A program made the translations under genes and the position numbers. Below, one piece after another: positions 45,364-57,858 of a DNA stretch of 64,000 nucleotides. The notes below the pieces were generated by a model. It had not been told where the DNA came from. It saw only the letters and a list, made by a program, of their open reading frames with translations, and ran no database searches. The stretch covers positions 556,076-620,075 of the forward strand of contig JAFEKR010000035.1 of assembly GCA_019022495.1 (NCBI GenBank), read 5' to 3'. Within the stretch, counting starts at the first letter, position 1; each line of letters starts with the position of its first letter. This DNA is from Epichloe hybrida. Lineage: Eukaryota > Ascomycota > Sordariomycetes > Hypocreales > Clavicipitaceae.

Positions 45364-47907
45364 TTAGTTGGCCACTTCCTCCTCAACCCATCCGTTCAGA
45401 CCACCCTGAATGGCCAGGCCGAAGCCCGCTCCCCCCAACCCACCGAAACTAGACTGGTACTGGTGACCACGCCTTTCACCATCACTGCCGTTACTGCCAG
45501 CAAGGCTATGAGGGCTGTGGCCACCGTTCTCAAAACCAGGGCCGAAAACGGGGAGACTGAGGGCTCGGCTATGAGAGCCTCGACCATTTCCGGGAGCCAG
45601 CAGACCACCGATTGTCGTGGCCCCAGACGTTGCAGCATTGGAGCCGTAGCCATTGGAGATGCTCGCTGACTGACCGTGCCCACCATAAGATCCTTGCTGA
45701 GGAACATCCAACCCCGATTCGTTGGAAGAAGACTGAGCCGTGCTAAACAGAGCATTTTGTTGCATGGCCAAGTGCTGGTGCTGCTGAGCCTGCTGTGACA
45801 ACTGGCTCAAGTACATGGTAAGGGGGTTGCTCTGTGCGTTGAATAGAGCGGCCGACTGCTGAGGAGTCGAGCCGTCCTGGGGAGAGCCACTGTTCTGGGA
45901 ACCGTTGGGAGGAGGCGAAGACACTCCATCTCCGCGAGGAGACTGACCCTGCTGCTGCTGCTGTTGCATTTGTCGAGGGGCATTGCCGCATCGATCTTTA
46001 CCAAAATTCACCTTGAACTTCTTGTAATCTTCTCTGCCGCGAATGGCCTCGATAGCCTTGATGGCATTGGCGATGTTGGTGAAATTGACAAATGCACAAC
46101 TCTTTTCACGGAGGGTGTTGACCAACTCAATTTCGCCGTATTCGGAAAAGTCTTGACGAAGGCGCTCTTCGGTCCAGGTTTCGTCCAAATTACCCACGTA
46201 AACGTTGCGCGAGGCACCTCCACTGACGGCGAGTGCGATCGCTGGAGGCAAGGCGCCAGAGTGTTTGCCCCATCCGATCTTGAGTCTGCGATTGTGGATC
46301 ATGAGGCCTTGTATGTTGCTGAGGGCGTAGAACGAGGCAGCCGCCGTGGGGTCGATAAACGTGACAAAGCAAATGTGTTTGTCGGGGATATATCGAATGT
46401 GGTGGAGCAGACCGCCGCGAACGACATTGCAAATCTCCTCGATGGTTGTCTCAGGATGGATGTTGCCCAGGTAAATGGTTCTGTTTCCGAGATTGTTAAT
46501 TCCACCAGCGGTTGTGGCAACGGCGGCAGCTGCCACAGACTGCTGTGCGAGAGCATTTGAAATAAGATCGCGATCGGCTCCGGTCAGCATATGAGCGTAT
46601 CCGGGTGCGATGCCGAGATACTGAGCTGCATTCTGCTGCTGAGTCTTGGAGACGTAGGCACACCTGTCCTTGCCGTAGTATACCCGGCGCGGAGCCTGCC
46701 ATTTGGCTTCCTGGGGGAGCTGAGAAACAGCCTTGATGGCGTTCGCAATCGAGAGATAGTGAACAAACGCAATGCTCTTTTCTCGAACAATCTTGACGGT
46801 ATCGATGGCACCAAACTTGCCCAAGTCTTCACGCAACTCTTCATCGGAAATCTCTTCCGGTAAATTGCCCAGATACACGTTTCGCGATGCGCCAGACTGC
46901 TGAACAGCCAGAGCCACGGACGTGGGAACTTGAGATGGCTTGCCCCATCCGACCTTGATGTCTTGGCCCTTGATGCAGAGCTTCTTCAAGATTGCATCCG
47001 AGTGAAAGTGAGTGGCAGAACTGGCATCGAGGAAGGAAATAAACGCGCAGTTCTTGTCAGGGAGGAGGCGAACAGATTCAATTTGACCACTTCGAACGTG
47101 CCCGAGGATTTCGTCAGCGGTGGTGTCCTGAGGAATATTTCCCAGATATACCGTTCGGCTCGTACCATTCACAGCACTGGAGCCCAAGACGGGAGAGGCA
47201 GGCTGCATGCCTGCCTGCAAGCTGAAGCCACCAGTTGGCGATTGTGGCGGGTAGAATTGAGGGGCTCCATATGCAGAAGGCGACACCATTGTTTGATATT
47301 GAGGCGAGATATTTTGCTGAACAGGGCTAGACATTGCGCCGCCATGATGCTGCTGCTGCTGCTGCTGCTGCTGCTGATGCTGTTGGAAACTCGACAGGTT
47401 TTGGAACTGAGGACTCCCAAAGGCGGCAGGACTGCCTGGTTGAAAGGGGCTACCGAGGAGAAGCTGTGAAGGCAGAAGAGGGGTGAATTGCATGTCGAAT
47501 GCGGTTCCAGGGGTAGCCATGTCATTTGCGTTGGGAGACGTGTGCTGATTTGGGCGCATGGACTGTGTATTCAGCGAAGGAATATTGCCTCGGCGAGGGT
47601 GACGATCGGCAAACCCCGAAAAGTTTGATGTGAAGGCTCCATGGGAGAAGCCAGTGTCGCTGTTGGATGGCTTAGACGCGTGGCCCTGGAAGCGACCGTG
47701 GGAATTGCCATTGGCACTTTGGCCAACAGCACCATTCAGATCCTGCATGCCGAGAAGATGAGGGGGGACAAGCGAGTCCCGCCCGAGGTGCGATGGAACA
47801 GCCGTTTTGAAATACGTACGTGCCCTTGGAGAGGCACGGGAAGAACCGTGAGGACTCGGAGCGTCAAGCACTGACTGCAGGCCGGAAGATGGCAAAACCA
47901 GAGGTTC
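45364..47907 (-). CDS. Four-RRM RNA-binding protein, Nrd1/Mrn1 type
   Basis: Orthologous in architecture to S. pombe Nrd1 (negative regulator of differentiation) and yeast Mrn1, which bind mRNAs and affect stability and stress granules. Four RRMs are seen through their RNP words: RTVYLGNIPQDTT/NCAFISFLD, RNVYLGNLPEEIS/SIAFVHYLS, RTIYLGNIHPETT/HICFVTFID and RNVYVGNLDETWT/SCAFVNFTN. Each pair is followed by IKVGWGK, VYYGKDRC, LKIGWGK or VNFGKDRC. Gln-rich, prion-like segments flank them (polyQ at 47341-47375 and a shorter run after RRM4). The open frame begins right after an ATTAG splice-acceptor-like site at 47908; its first ATG is 47748 (MQDLNGAVG). The segment before it (PSSGLQSVLDAPSPHGSS) looks coding, so an upstream first exon is likely but I could not place it. 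Confidence 0.9.
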   Translation of the reverse strand, partial: EPLVLPSSGLQSVLDAPSPHGSSRASPRARTYFKTAVPSHLGRDSLVPPHLLGMQDLNGAVGQSANGNSHGRFQGHASKPSNSDTGFSHGAFTSNFSGFADRHPRRGNIPSLNTQSMRPNQHTSPNANDMATPGTAFDMQFTPLLPSQLLLGSPFQPGSPAAFGSPQFQNLSSFQQHQQQQQQQQQHHGGAMSSPVQQNISPQYQTMVSPSAYGAPQFYPPQSPTGGFSLQAGMQPASPVLGSSAVNGTSRTVYLGNIPQDTTADEILGHVRSGQIESVRLLPDKNCAFISFLDASSATHFHSDAILKKLCIKGQDIKVGWGKPSQVPTSVALAVQQSGASRNVYLGNLPEEISDEELREDLGKFGAIDTVKIVREKSIAFVHYLSIANAIKAVSQLPQEAKWQAPRRVYYGKDRCAYVSKTQQQNAAQYLGIAPGYAHMLTGADRDLISNALAQQSVAAAAVATTAGGINNLGNRTIYLGNIHPETTIEEICNVVRGGLLHHIRYIPDKHICFVTFIDPTAAASFYALSNIQGLMIHNRRLKIGWGKHSGALPPAIALAVSGGASRNVYVGNLDETWTEERLRQDFSEYGEIELVNTLREKSCAFVNFTNIANAIKAIEAIRGREDYKKFKVNFGKDRCGNAPRQMQQQQQQGQSPRGDGVSSPPPNGSQNSGSPQDGSTPQQSAALFNAQSNPLTMYLSQLSQQAQQHQHLAMQQNALFSTAQSSSNESGLDVPQQGSYGGHGQSASISNGYGSNAATSGATTIGGLLAPGNGRGSHSRALSLPVFGPGFENGGHSPHSLAGSNGSDGERRGHQYQSSFGGLGGAGFGLAIQGGLNGWVEEEVAN
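47341..47375. repeat. CTG/CAG triplet run encoding polyglutamine
   Basis: Nine or more triplets that, on the minus strand, encode a Gln run (QQHQQQQQQQQQHH) in the N-terminal low-complexity part of the Nrd1-type protein. Confidence 0.85.
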
Positions 47908-50900
47908 CTAATGGATCCGCTGTCGCTGAAATAGCAGATGGAATAACAGAAAAGTCGGTCCTGAGAAAAGAACAGCAAGATGTATTCAGCTGAAGTGCAG
48001 ACGAGTGGTGGTGAGACCAATGGTCTGCAGGAGAGGCGTAACCTGTGCAAAATAGCCCTGTCCTGTTCGATACAGAGAATATAGAACCGTGAAAGGTAGG
48101 CCGAGTCTATTGGCTCAGTTTGATATGCTACCAAAGGTGGACAGTTGAATAGTGTCGACGCAAAGCTCTGTCGATGTAAAGACTCGTCGAGTGGATTGAA
48201 TCAGTAAAGAGTGTCGAGTATGGCAAGGAACCCGTGTGCCGCGGCTCAACCCGTCCGAAACAGCAATGTTGAATTGTATAGTGGTTCGAAAGTACGCAGA
48301 TTGTCCAAAAAAAAAAAAAAAGAACGGCCGTGGTTTGAAGCGAAGCTAGAGGAATTGGGCTCGTGATGGGCAACGGAACGGAGACTACTACGGAAGTGTT
48401 TGTTCGGAGTCGAGAAGAGGTGACTTGGGGAGGTCGAGAGTAGTGAAGGACAGCGAACCAAGAAGTAGATTAAAATTTTCGAATTAGGAGAAACGAGTGT
48501 CGATAAGATGAAGAATACGGTGTCTCAAAAGAAGGATTGCAAGAAGAGCGGCATCTGGAGCAGTATAGCCCACAGGCAGACCAACTATGAAGGTTCGAGG
48601 ACGAGAAAGGTGCACAAAAAATGACCAGAGGTGCGTAGGTCGTGGAGGATGAAGGAAGGCGGCCAGACGGAAGACGAAGTGGAGGTCTTAGTGGCTTGGC
48701 CGGCCTGAGGCTCAGGATGGGCTCAAGGAAGGGGGCAGGCAGGCTCCGTGAAGAATGGCAGCACCACCAACAACTCAGCACTCAGGAAGCGAGAGTGATG
48801 GATGGAAAGTTGGTGGAGCAAGCCGGGGGGAAGGGAAAAAGGGTTGTACTCAGTACGGGTTACAGGGCGTCCCGTTGTACCCCGAGGGAATGGCTGCAAC
48901 CAGGAGAAAGAGGCGTCGTGAACAAGGCTGGGGTCCTCCAAGGGGAGGGGGGGAGGGGGGCAAGGCGCAACAGCACACTTGTCGAATTGAGATATGTCGA
49001 GAGAATGAACAGACAAAGGAATACAGGGGAACTAGAATAGAATAGGGAAAGAGTCTCGGCATGAAAATAATGATGAATAGAATCCAGGACGAATGCGCAT
49101 TCGTAGAGAACAGGAGAAAGCGGAACAATGAGGACGATGGACGACGGCTGAACGGGGAGACTTCCGTAAGTACCTCCCTGCCGCTTTCACACAGATTAGC
49201 TCGAGGAAGTAGATACTCGGTACTCGGTACGCGGTACGCGGTACTTGGTACTTGGTACTCGGTACTTGAGGTCCCTGGCCCGTGTGCCTGAATCAGGGGC
49301 CTGGACTCTCTATGTATGAACCTGCCAACAGGTATTACCTAGGCACCACGGTAAGACGACGGGGCCGTCGTTGGTTGTATTACATAATACTAAACGAAAG
49401 CAAGATGGGATTGACAACGGGTTGACAAAGGGGTATTACATAATAAAGGGGAAACAAAAGCCAGAATGGGCCCGCGAGGTTGCATACATATGTAGGGTCC
49501 AGGCGGCCGACATCAACGAACAGACTGACCAAACCAGACCACATCGTCGCTGGCTTTGATCAATCGAACTGGTGTTTGGCGTTTGTGTTTGCGTTTGCGT
49601 TCCGGTGACCTCCACAAAGAGCACGTCGAGAGCACTCTGGCCATGTCGCCATGTGCCACGACTACACGGAGCAGTAATAGAATTGTTTCGTTTGATCCCC
49701 CAAGCCCTGGCGTGCTTTGTTTTTGTCCCTCATTTTACGGATTACACGGGCCTTGTTCCGTTGAGCCATCTCTCGAGGCACCATGGTTTGTTTCCGTTCA
49801 TCCTGAGCCTGAGTTTAGGCACAACGAGCTCTGTTTATCCGCCTGAACGCCCACCAGACAAGAGACAAGATGGATTCCGATCCCATGCCAGCACTGCAGT
49901 TCGTCATTCGTCCTCGCCTTGCCCCCAGTTACAAGCCCAAAGCGGCTGCTACAGTTCGGCAACGCAGCCAGGCCTACGAATCAAGCGTCGTCACCCTTCA
50001 AACATGTTAGCATGACAAGGCACGACTATATCAAAGCATCATTGATTGGCACCACAAGGTCATACCCAAAAAGAAAAATGAGCCATTGATATAATTGCAC
50101 TCCAATCGCCAAACTGTCCTATCAACGCATCCCATCTTGCATGCATGCATGCAATACATGGAAAGAATAGTCCGTGGAAACGCATGATTCATGAGAAGGG
50201 ATGACAGAAATGATGATAACGAGAAGAACAAAGCATAAGAAGATACTGCCCAGTACCGCTAAACCAAAAAAAAAAAGGCGGGAACCACGAGATAAAATGC
50301 AAAAGGGTTTCATAACGGACGGCACGCAGATCTGGTCCTTGTTGCGCAACGTCGTCCCGGATGGCTGGAAGCCTCGCGTTGTCCAGCCATCTGGCCATGC
50401 CCATTCGATATAGAGAAAGAACATATCTGTCACCAATGCGGGCCGTGAGCAGTCCTTGAGCCAATATGATGGCTCTTTGCACCTCTAACCAAAAAAAAAA
50501 AAAAAAAAAAAAAAAAATGGAACCCCCGAAAAACAAAAACAAAGTACCAAACCGAATGTGGTATTCTCTACCGTCTTCTTCTCCAACTTGTTCGGGACGG
50601 ACGGATTTCCTTCGAGCTCATGTTCCCTGGTCCAAATGCCTCGTCTTCCATGCCTCCTCTGTCATCACCGTTACCGTGCATTTCCCAATTCCCTGGTACT
50701 TCAAAGATCATTCCATCGACAAGATCCCGTCTTCTTCTAGTCATGCGTCAACAGTATATGCAACGGAACTCGTCTCGTCCATTGTAATAGTAGTAGTGGG
50801 TTCAAGTGCGCTTCTCTTCGTTCTCTTCGTTCTTGGTTGTTCCCATGGTTTTTGTTCTTTCTTCTCTCTCCTTTTTCTGTCTTGGCTTGCGATTTTCGCT
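47908..50900. other. Long intergenic / leader region of the Nrd1-type gene
   Basis: About 3 kb. The part up to about 48800 is CT-rich on the minus strand and probably is a long 5' leader with introns. A15 is at 48307-48321 and A27 at 50491-50517. The 7-bp repeat at 49214-49269 is listed separately. The right end should hold the CDC42 3' UTR. I found no further gene. Confidence 0.45.
49214..49269. repeat. Eight-unit 7-bp tandem repeat (TACNNGG)
   Basis: Contiguous 7-bp units start every 7 bp from 49214. Their order is TACTCGG twice, TACGCGG twice, TACTTGG twice, TACTCGG once, then TACTTGA. Only the fourth and fifth bases vary in the first seven units. Confidence 0.8.
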
Positions 50901-51990
<1,090 letters not shown>

Positions 51991-52443
51991 ATTAATGGTG
52001 GTGTGGTGGTCAGCGGTGGTCAGCGGTAGTCAGCGGTGGCAGTTCGTGACCAAGGGTTGGAAGTCGCAAAAATCGAGGGCAAAGTCGTGGGCGCAAATGG
52101 CCAGAATCGCGAGGCGCGGGTGGAGGTGGAAGTTGATGCAAGTGCGGGAGCGTAGTTTGTTTGGGGGATGGCGGCGATGGGAGGATGATGAATGAAGACA
52201 AAGACGAACACGGTGAGGAGGGTCTGGTGGGCATGGATTGTGAGGCGGTCGAGCGAGGTCGAGGTAGCAGCACAGTGGCACGGGAGTGAGCCGACTAACA
52301 AGCGGGCGTCAAGACGTCAAGACGGGCAGCGTGCAGGCCCAGACGCATGCACTAGACCAGGGTCCAGTCTGCGTCAATGTTCTGATACTACGGACTAGTA
52401 GCGCTGCATGTGCATGTGCTTATTATTACGGTCAGGTCGCTTT
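51991..52443. promoter_or_regulatory. CDC42 upstream region
   Basis: About 450 bp directly upstream of the CDC42 start, with CAGCGGTGGT-type short direct repeats at about 52009-52037. It is CT-rich on the CDC42 sense strand. Promoter role is inferred from position only. Confidence 0.45.
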
Positions 52444-52606
52444 CTCCATTTCCAGGTCCAGCTCCATTTCCAGGTCCAGCTCTATTTTCAGTTCCATCTC
52501 CATTTTCAGTTCCATCTCCATCTCCATTTCCATCTCCATTTTCAGTTCCATCTCCATCTCCATTTTCATCTCCATTTCCATCTCCATCTCCATCTCCATT
52601 TCCTTT
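52444..52606. repeat. Degenerate TCCATT/TCCATC hexamer array
   Basis: About 160 bp of pyrimidine-rich hexamers (CTCCAT, TTCCAT, TTTCAG) on the plus strand, compatible with a decayed 6-bp satellite. Frames across it give only low-complexity peptides, so it is not a gene. Confidence 0.75.
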
Positions 52607-55600
52607 CGACACTACGGACTACGGAGTAGTAGAGCCAAATGACTGTCCTGCTGCATCACCTCACCCTCCTGTCTAGCTTTGGAGGCTGACCAGGTGCAGA
52701 CCGGTCCTGTCAGGCGTCCTCTGTGTCGAGCGACTTTGCGGCGGCGAAGCACAAAGGACTTGGGAGGAGTGCGAACAGGCGTCAAGGCTGGGCCCGGGGT
52801 ATCGAGTTGGGCCAGAGTCACTCACTGGACTGGGCTGTGCTAGTGTGACAAGGACAAACATTGAAACATGAAAGCGAAATGGTTGGACATGGCAGCGTTT
52901 GTCGTCTGATTGGGACTCGAGTCTGAACACCAAATTCGACTCGTGAGTCGGAAGATTGAAGAGCCAGGCTTGTGTCATCATACCAGCCAGCGACTGATAT
53001 CGCAAACCACACCGGGCCATGTTTGACACTACTCTGCCTCACTCGTGCCTACACGAGCCAGCAGGGTGCAAGTTTGCCAACCAGGCAGGTGTTTTCCTAC
53101 TCCGTCCAGCTCACTCACTGATCAGAGTCCGGATTCCACGCCTTACTATTCATGTATCTTGCATAATAAGGTACTACAGTTGTGGTCTTGGGCAAACGTT
53201 CGAGTGGTGTCACGGCTGGGCTGGGCTGCTGGGCTCTCTCGATTCTCCACAAATGGCAGGATTGGCATCTCATGTTACTCAGATTTGGCTCCAGGAGGGA
53301 GTCCAGGAGAGAGTCCAGGACCAAAACGCCCATTACAATCCCGCACTTTTCCATATTCGGGGCCTCCTCTCTCGGATTTTCCCTCGTCGTTTCATCTGGG
53401 GGGAGTGTTTGCAGCGACTGCCCAAGTTGCCAAGTACTGTAGCAGAACAGAGACTTCCACTTCGCGTCGGTTTGGGCGAAATAACTGACTTGCAGATATA
53501 CTCTCTCTGCCAGATGACCAACGCCTTTGGCGCCAGCTCTAGCATGTGAATATGAATGGATATGCTTGACATTTGTGCTTTCAAACTTCCGGCTAATCAG
53601 TCAGCGATCACTTGCGACAAGGTCAACATGCAATCTTGAGTCAAGTTGTTCGTCTGTGCAGCCTTGAAACCATTAAGTTAGTCATTGGAAGATACGGACC
53701 CTGCAGATCAGATCCCCTCGGACCTCGGGGAAAATCCGTCCAAGAATCCGTACATGTTGAAACTAAGAGCCAGCAGCCAGCCTTGAAATGAGCGATTCCG
53801 TCAGTGGAACATGGGGTAAGAGGTATTGGTCATGCTAATCGTTTAAACACCAACGCCAAAAGGTCGAAAATGATTCGTGCCCGCAACGCATGCGATCCTA
53901 GTGTTCATCACGCCTCGTGAACCCTCGGTATTACAAGGCGGGTGTCGTACAGCAAGCATCCCAGACCATGCGCCAAGTCTTGTCTTTACACATGTCTTGT
54001 CGGAACATAACCTTGACTTATCGTGCGAAGCGCCATGTTTGTTGAAATCGATCGAGGAACCCTGTGACTTGGCGCTTTTCATGAAGTGCTACTGGCTGAC
54101 TTTGGCTGTCGGGTACATCTTCAGAAGGTTGACGGATACGTAACGAAATATAATTATATGGAAGGCAAGCAAGTTGCTTGTTGGTTCCGCAACCTCATAC
54201 AGAAACAAGCGGGATGATTCCAAGTCATTTCATCACATGACCGAACTGTTGGCGGGATCTGGGAATCTGGGGAGGCAGACAAGTCGCGACCCAGTGTGGA
54301 AAAAGGGAAAAAAAGGCTGGGACAAAAAGCTTAAAAGGGTGCCGGATTTCCGAGAGCAGCCCACTCGGACATGCTCGATCCTCTCCTTGCTCGATCCTGA
54401 GACACCCGACGCCATGCTAGCTGAAGAAGGCCAACATATGAGAACTTACGAGAACTTACGAGAGTCACATTCAATTTCGTCTTCTCACTCCGCACAGGCC
54501 TGTTGTTGTTGGACTTTCTCAGTCACGTCCCGGAAACACGGCATTGATTATTGATCATTGATCATTGATGCTAGTGTCGATTCGAGCCTCGACTTCCCGT
54601 ATGTAATAGCCTGTGGGGGAAAACCATCGTTCTCCACATGAATCCATTACGTATTTGCAGATCCACAACCAGAGGCGGACTAGTTTTGTAGATTTCCGAT
54701 CGGGAGAATAAGTCCGTGTTTGTCTGAGGCGGTTTGAAGGTTCGGCCACGCAGCATTCTACACCCACTTGTAGCAACATGGCTCCGGGGTCCGCGGGTTT
54801 TTTGGATGCCGCAGGTTTTTTTTTTTTTTTTTTGGGGGGGGGAGTTCTGTCCTGTTTTTAGTCATCTTTAGTTGCAACAAATTCATCGTTGATCTATAAA
54901 CCTTCCTCTGTACTTTGACTACTCACTCACCCATACACCTACTCGCCCTGGCACTCTCCGCTGCATCGCCGTGACTTTCCGAATGGAAATTCTATTGATG
55001 TGCTCAAGATCAACTGAAGCTTGTCAACAGCTTTCCCTTCGCAAACAAAAACAGTCCACGGAATTTGGCAATGACGTGTAAGTCTGTAGGCGTGCTGAAC
55101 GGGAAAGGGGACAAGCCCAGGGGCTTGCGGGCTGGGCCAAACTTGTCAGATTTATTTCCGTCGCCGAGATCTAGACCGTCGGAGCGCCGGCTGCTTTGTC
55201 GGATCATGGTCAGCATCACGTCGGAATTGGGTAGCACGGCATGGCAGGGAATGTATTGACTTGGGCAGAAGTTTGGCAACTCGGCAAAATATGCCTGGCG
55301 CATGTCAAGCTGACCATGTCGCCTCTTTCATTCTTGGATGGAGGAATTCATTCATGACGTACTTTACTACTTCGTACACAGCACCGCACGTGTGCCTGTG
55401 TCGCCGACAGCTGTAATAGCCTGTCGGTAGGTACTGAGAATTGAGAGCCGAAGGCTTCAAGTATCGCAGGCCGCAGAACAAGGCTGACCGTGGCGTCAAA
55501 AGTGATGGTTGGCTACACCACCTCCTCGCCAGGTGTCGAAAGGTGACAGTTTCTCGTGGACAAAGATGCAGGGAAGAAAAGAGGAGGTCCTTGGGACAGG

Positions 55601-56574
55601 TTCAAGGACAGAGCGATGAAGCAGAAGACAGCGGCGGGCGACTCAGCGACTAACGAAGGCAGGAACGACCCTCCCTCGGGAGTAGGACTGCACAGCAGCA
55701 CAGGTGCCACAAACGGCTACTCGCAAAGAAGAATGATCAACGACGCGCGGCGGCCAATTACACAAGTCGTCCCATCCACTCCGTAGGGAACGAAGCGTAT
55801 TAATATATTAATAAGTGAAGGTGGCTGGAACATGTAATCCTCTTTTTTTTTGTTCTCGAGCCCGCAGCGGACAAGGCCGCTGTATCAGCTTGTTGCTCTT
55901 TTAGACCTCTTGGACTCGTGAATCCGTGCTCGCCGCCTTGGAGTGGGCCTGTTGTGGACTAAGGGGGGTTCATTGCTGGTCCAACGGGTTTCAGGGCCGT
56001 AGGAGCTCCTCACGATGCTTCTGCCCAGCCTTAAGGATGAGACTGTTATTGCACAACTTTGCAGGTTTCTGTCTGTGTAAGCGACATCACAGGTGTGCAT
56101 TGCATTGTTTCAATGGAGATTTTATCAGGCCTACCTATATATGATGCACATTCCACATGCTGGCTTCCTCCTTGCTGGGGCCACGAGTCAAGAGTTGTTG
56201 TCCCTTGCCTGGTGCGCCCGCCGTCATTCCTAAACAAGTCCTAGGATGATGACGACCTGAGGGCCATGATGATACAAGCGACTGCCTCCACGGCAAACAC
56301 CACGACAGGGTCCCAAGCCAATATTACTCGCGCTGGGTACCGTTCACTGGTAGAGTAAACCCTCGTCTGTGATCAACCCCAACGCCAACGCTATCATAAC
56401 CGAGCGGCAAATTTTGCTTTCATGAAAGCTGACACCTTGTCACATCTTGATGGACCTTCATCCAGTCTTGCGCGGGCGATGAAAGCTATCTCCCAGCATA
56501 ACAGAGCCGCGTATGCATATGCACTGCATCTATGCATCATATCTGACCTGCACCTTTATGGTTGGACGGAAGTT
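52607..56574. other. Gene-poor interval
   Basis: About 4 kb without a supportable gene. Open frames up to about 180 codons exist, but none has a plausible start, family or exon chain. It includes a T18G9 tract (54816-54842), a duplicated GAGAACTTAC word near 54451-54466, and TACTCCGT-type words at 52619 (inverted) and 53098. The right end should hold the RRP46 3' UTR. Confidence 0.4.
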
Positions 56575-57500
56575 TCACCTATTCGTCTTCGAGCACCATT
56601 TCCAATGAAGATCTGCAGCGGTTTTAGTTTCCATGACTGATCGGATGAATGACTTTATGCTGATTGACGACTCGACATTAGCTCCCGACATGGAAGCGTC
56701 AAGTTCTGAACCTTGATCCTGGCAGCATATACGTTGTCCCGTCTCAAGTATCCTGTCCCAATCTCCCACCGAGAAGGACCCAGAGCTCTCTGCCAGCAGG
56801 AGTTCATCGCCAGGTGTGAATGCCAAGACATGAATGGACTTGGCTTTGACGGCCTCCTCTATGCTGGGCTCAACAATAAGACTGCTGTTGTCTGCTGCAA
56901 TGGCAAGTGTCGTCGCTACTGCTATAGTTTTGAGAGGAACAGCAGCAGTTAGGAGGCCCAAAACCGCCGCGTGCAATAACGCTGGTATGATGGCAATATT
57001 CTAATGAGAGACTTGGTCAGAGCACATGCCTCGACAATCAAGCTAGGACATTGAGAAATTCATCTCACCAGTTGAGCCTGGACCAGCTTCTCGTTTTGGT
57101 AGGCATTTCCCGGCGTCTCCAGCACTTGGAGTGTGACTTGGATCATGCACCGGGCGAAGTTTCGCACAGGAATCAGCTGCCGGAGGGCGGCTTGTAAGAT
57201 GGTTTCAAGCTGTCTTTCTGCGGTGCCTGCCATCATGGCATTAGCCGTGGGTACACTACATCAACAAGAAGACAAGTTCGTTCTAGGAGAGTAAAGGAGT
57301 CCATGCATACCCCCAACGCCCGCTGCTGGTCTCACAACGACATCGACCAACGCCTCAAAGGGATTCTCATCACGTCGTGGCGCCTCAACTGGTCCATTGA
57401 CGGCCGCTGTCACGGCATATCCGCAATATGAGAAAGAGGCGGATCCGTCTGCCCTGGGCAAAGGGGCCAGTTGAGCCTGAGGATCAGATGATGCAGTCAT
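56575..57500 (-). CDS. RRP46: Exosome complex component Rrp46
   Basis: RNase PH-fold ring subunit of the RNA exosome, catalytically inactive in eukaryotes, acting in 3' processing and decay of RNA in nucleus and cytoplasm. Exons 57500-57311, 57226-57069 and 57000-56575 join in phase (introns 84 and 68 bp) to give 257 residues. The fold is seen in GSASFSYCGYAVTAAVNGPV, RRDENPFEALVDVVVRPAAG, TAERQLETILQAALRQLIPV, CMIQVTLQVLETPGNAY and IIPALLHAAVLGLLTAAVPL. Length and motif order fit fungal Rrp46. It is divergent from the PTPA gene, with about 360 bp between starts. Confidence 0.93.
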
Positions 57501-57858
57501 GTCAATTGAGCCTGTTCAAGTGTAAGTGTGAATGTGACAACAGTGACTGAGAAAGGATGAATTTTCACGACAATGTAGAAATAAATACAGTAGATGGCAT
57601 TGAAGTTTCCGTACTTTTGGCATAGCGGGTCCTGGCCCTTCCTTTCACTTCCAGGGTAGGCGGGCGGGCGGTCAGCGTGGAGGGCTGCCTGAAGTAGCAG
57701 GCTCCTTGCTCCTCAAGCTTCCTACAGTGGGGTTGTTGGTGGGTGGGTCGGTGGTGAGGAGCCCCGCCTCTCAACTTACTTTGCTGCATGTCACCGACGT
57801 TACGCATCATTACAGAAGCTTTCAGCTGCTCGACTCAAGAATTTCGAAACTCGGGGCC
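57501..57858. promoter_or_regulatory. Divergent promoter region, RRP46 / RRD2
   Basis: A compact 358-bp interval between two divergent start codons, so a shared bidirectional promoter is likely. No specific binding site is claimed. The plus-strand frame open from 57706 is upstream leader in phase with RRD2 but unlike the family. Confidence 0.55.

Noticed and set aside
49214..49269. CRISPR-like array
   Set aside because: Units are contiguous 7-bp repeats without spacers, and the genome is fungal.
53019..53549. 176-codon open frame between CDC42 and RRP46
   Set aside because: Composition is unlike the window's proteins, no family is recognised, and overlapping frames are similarly open.
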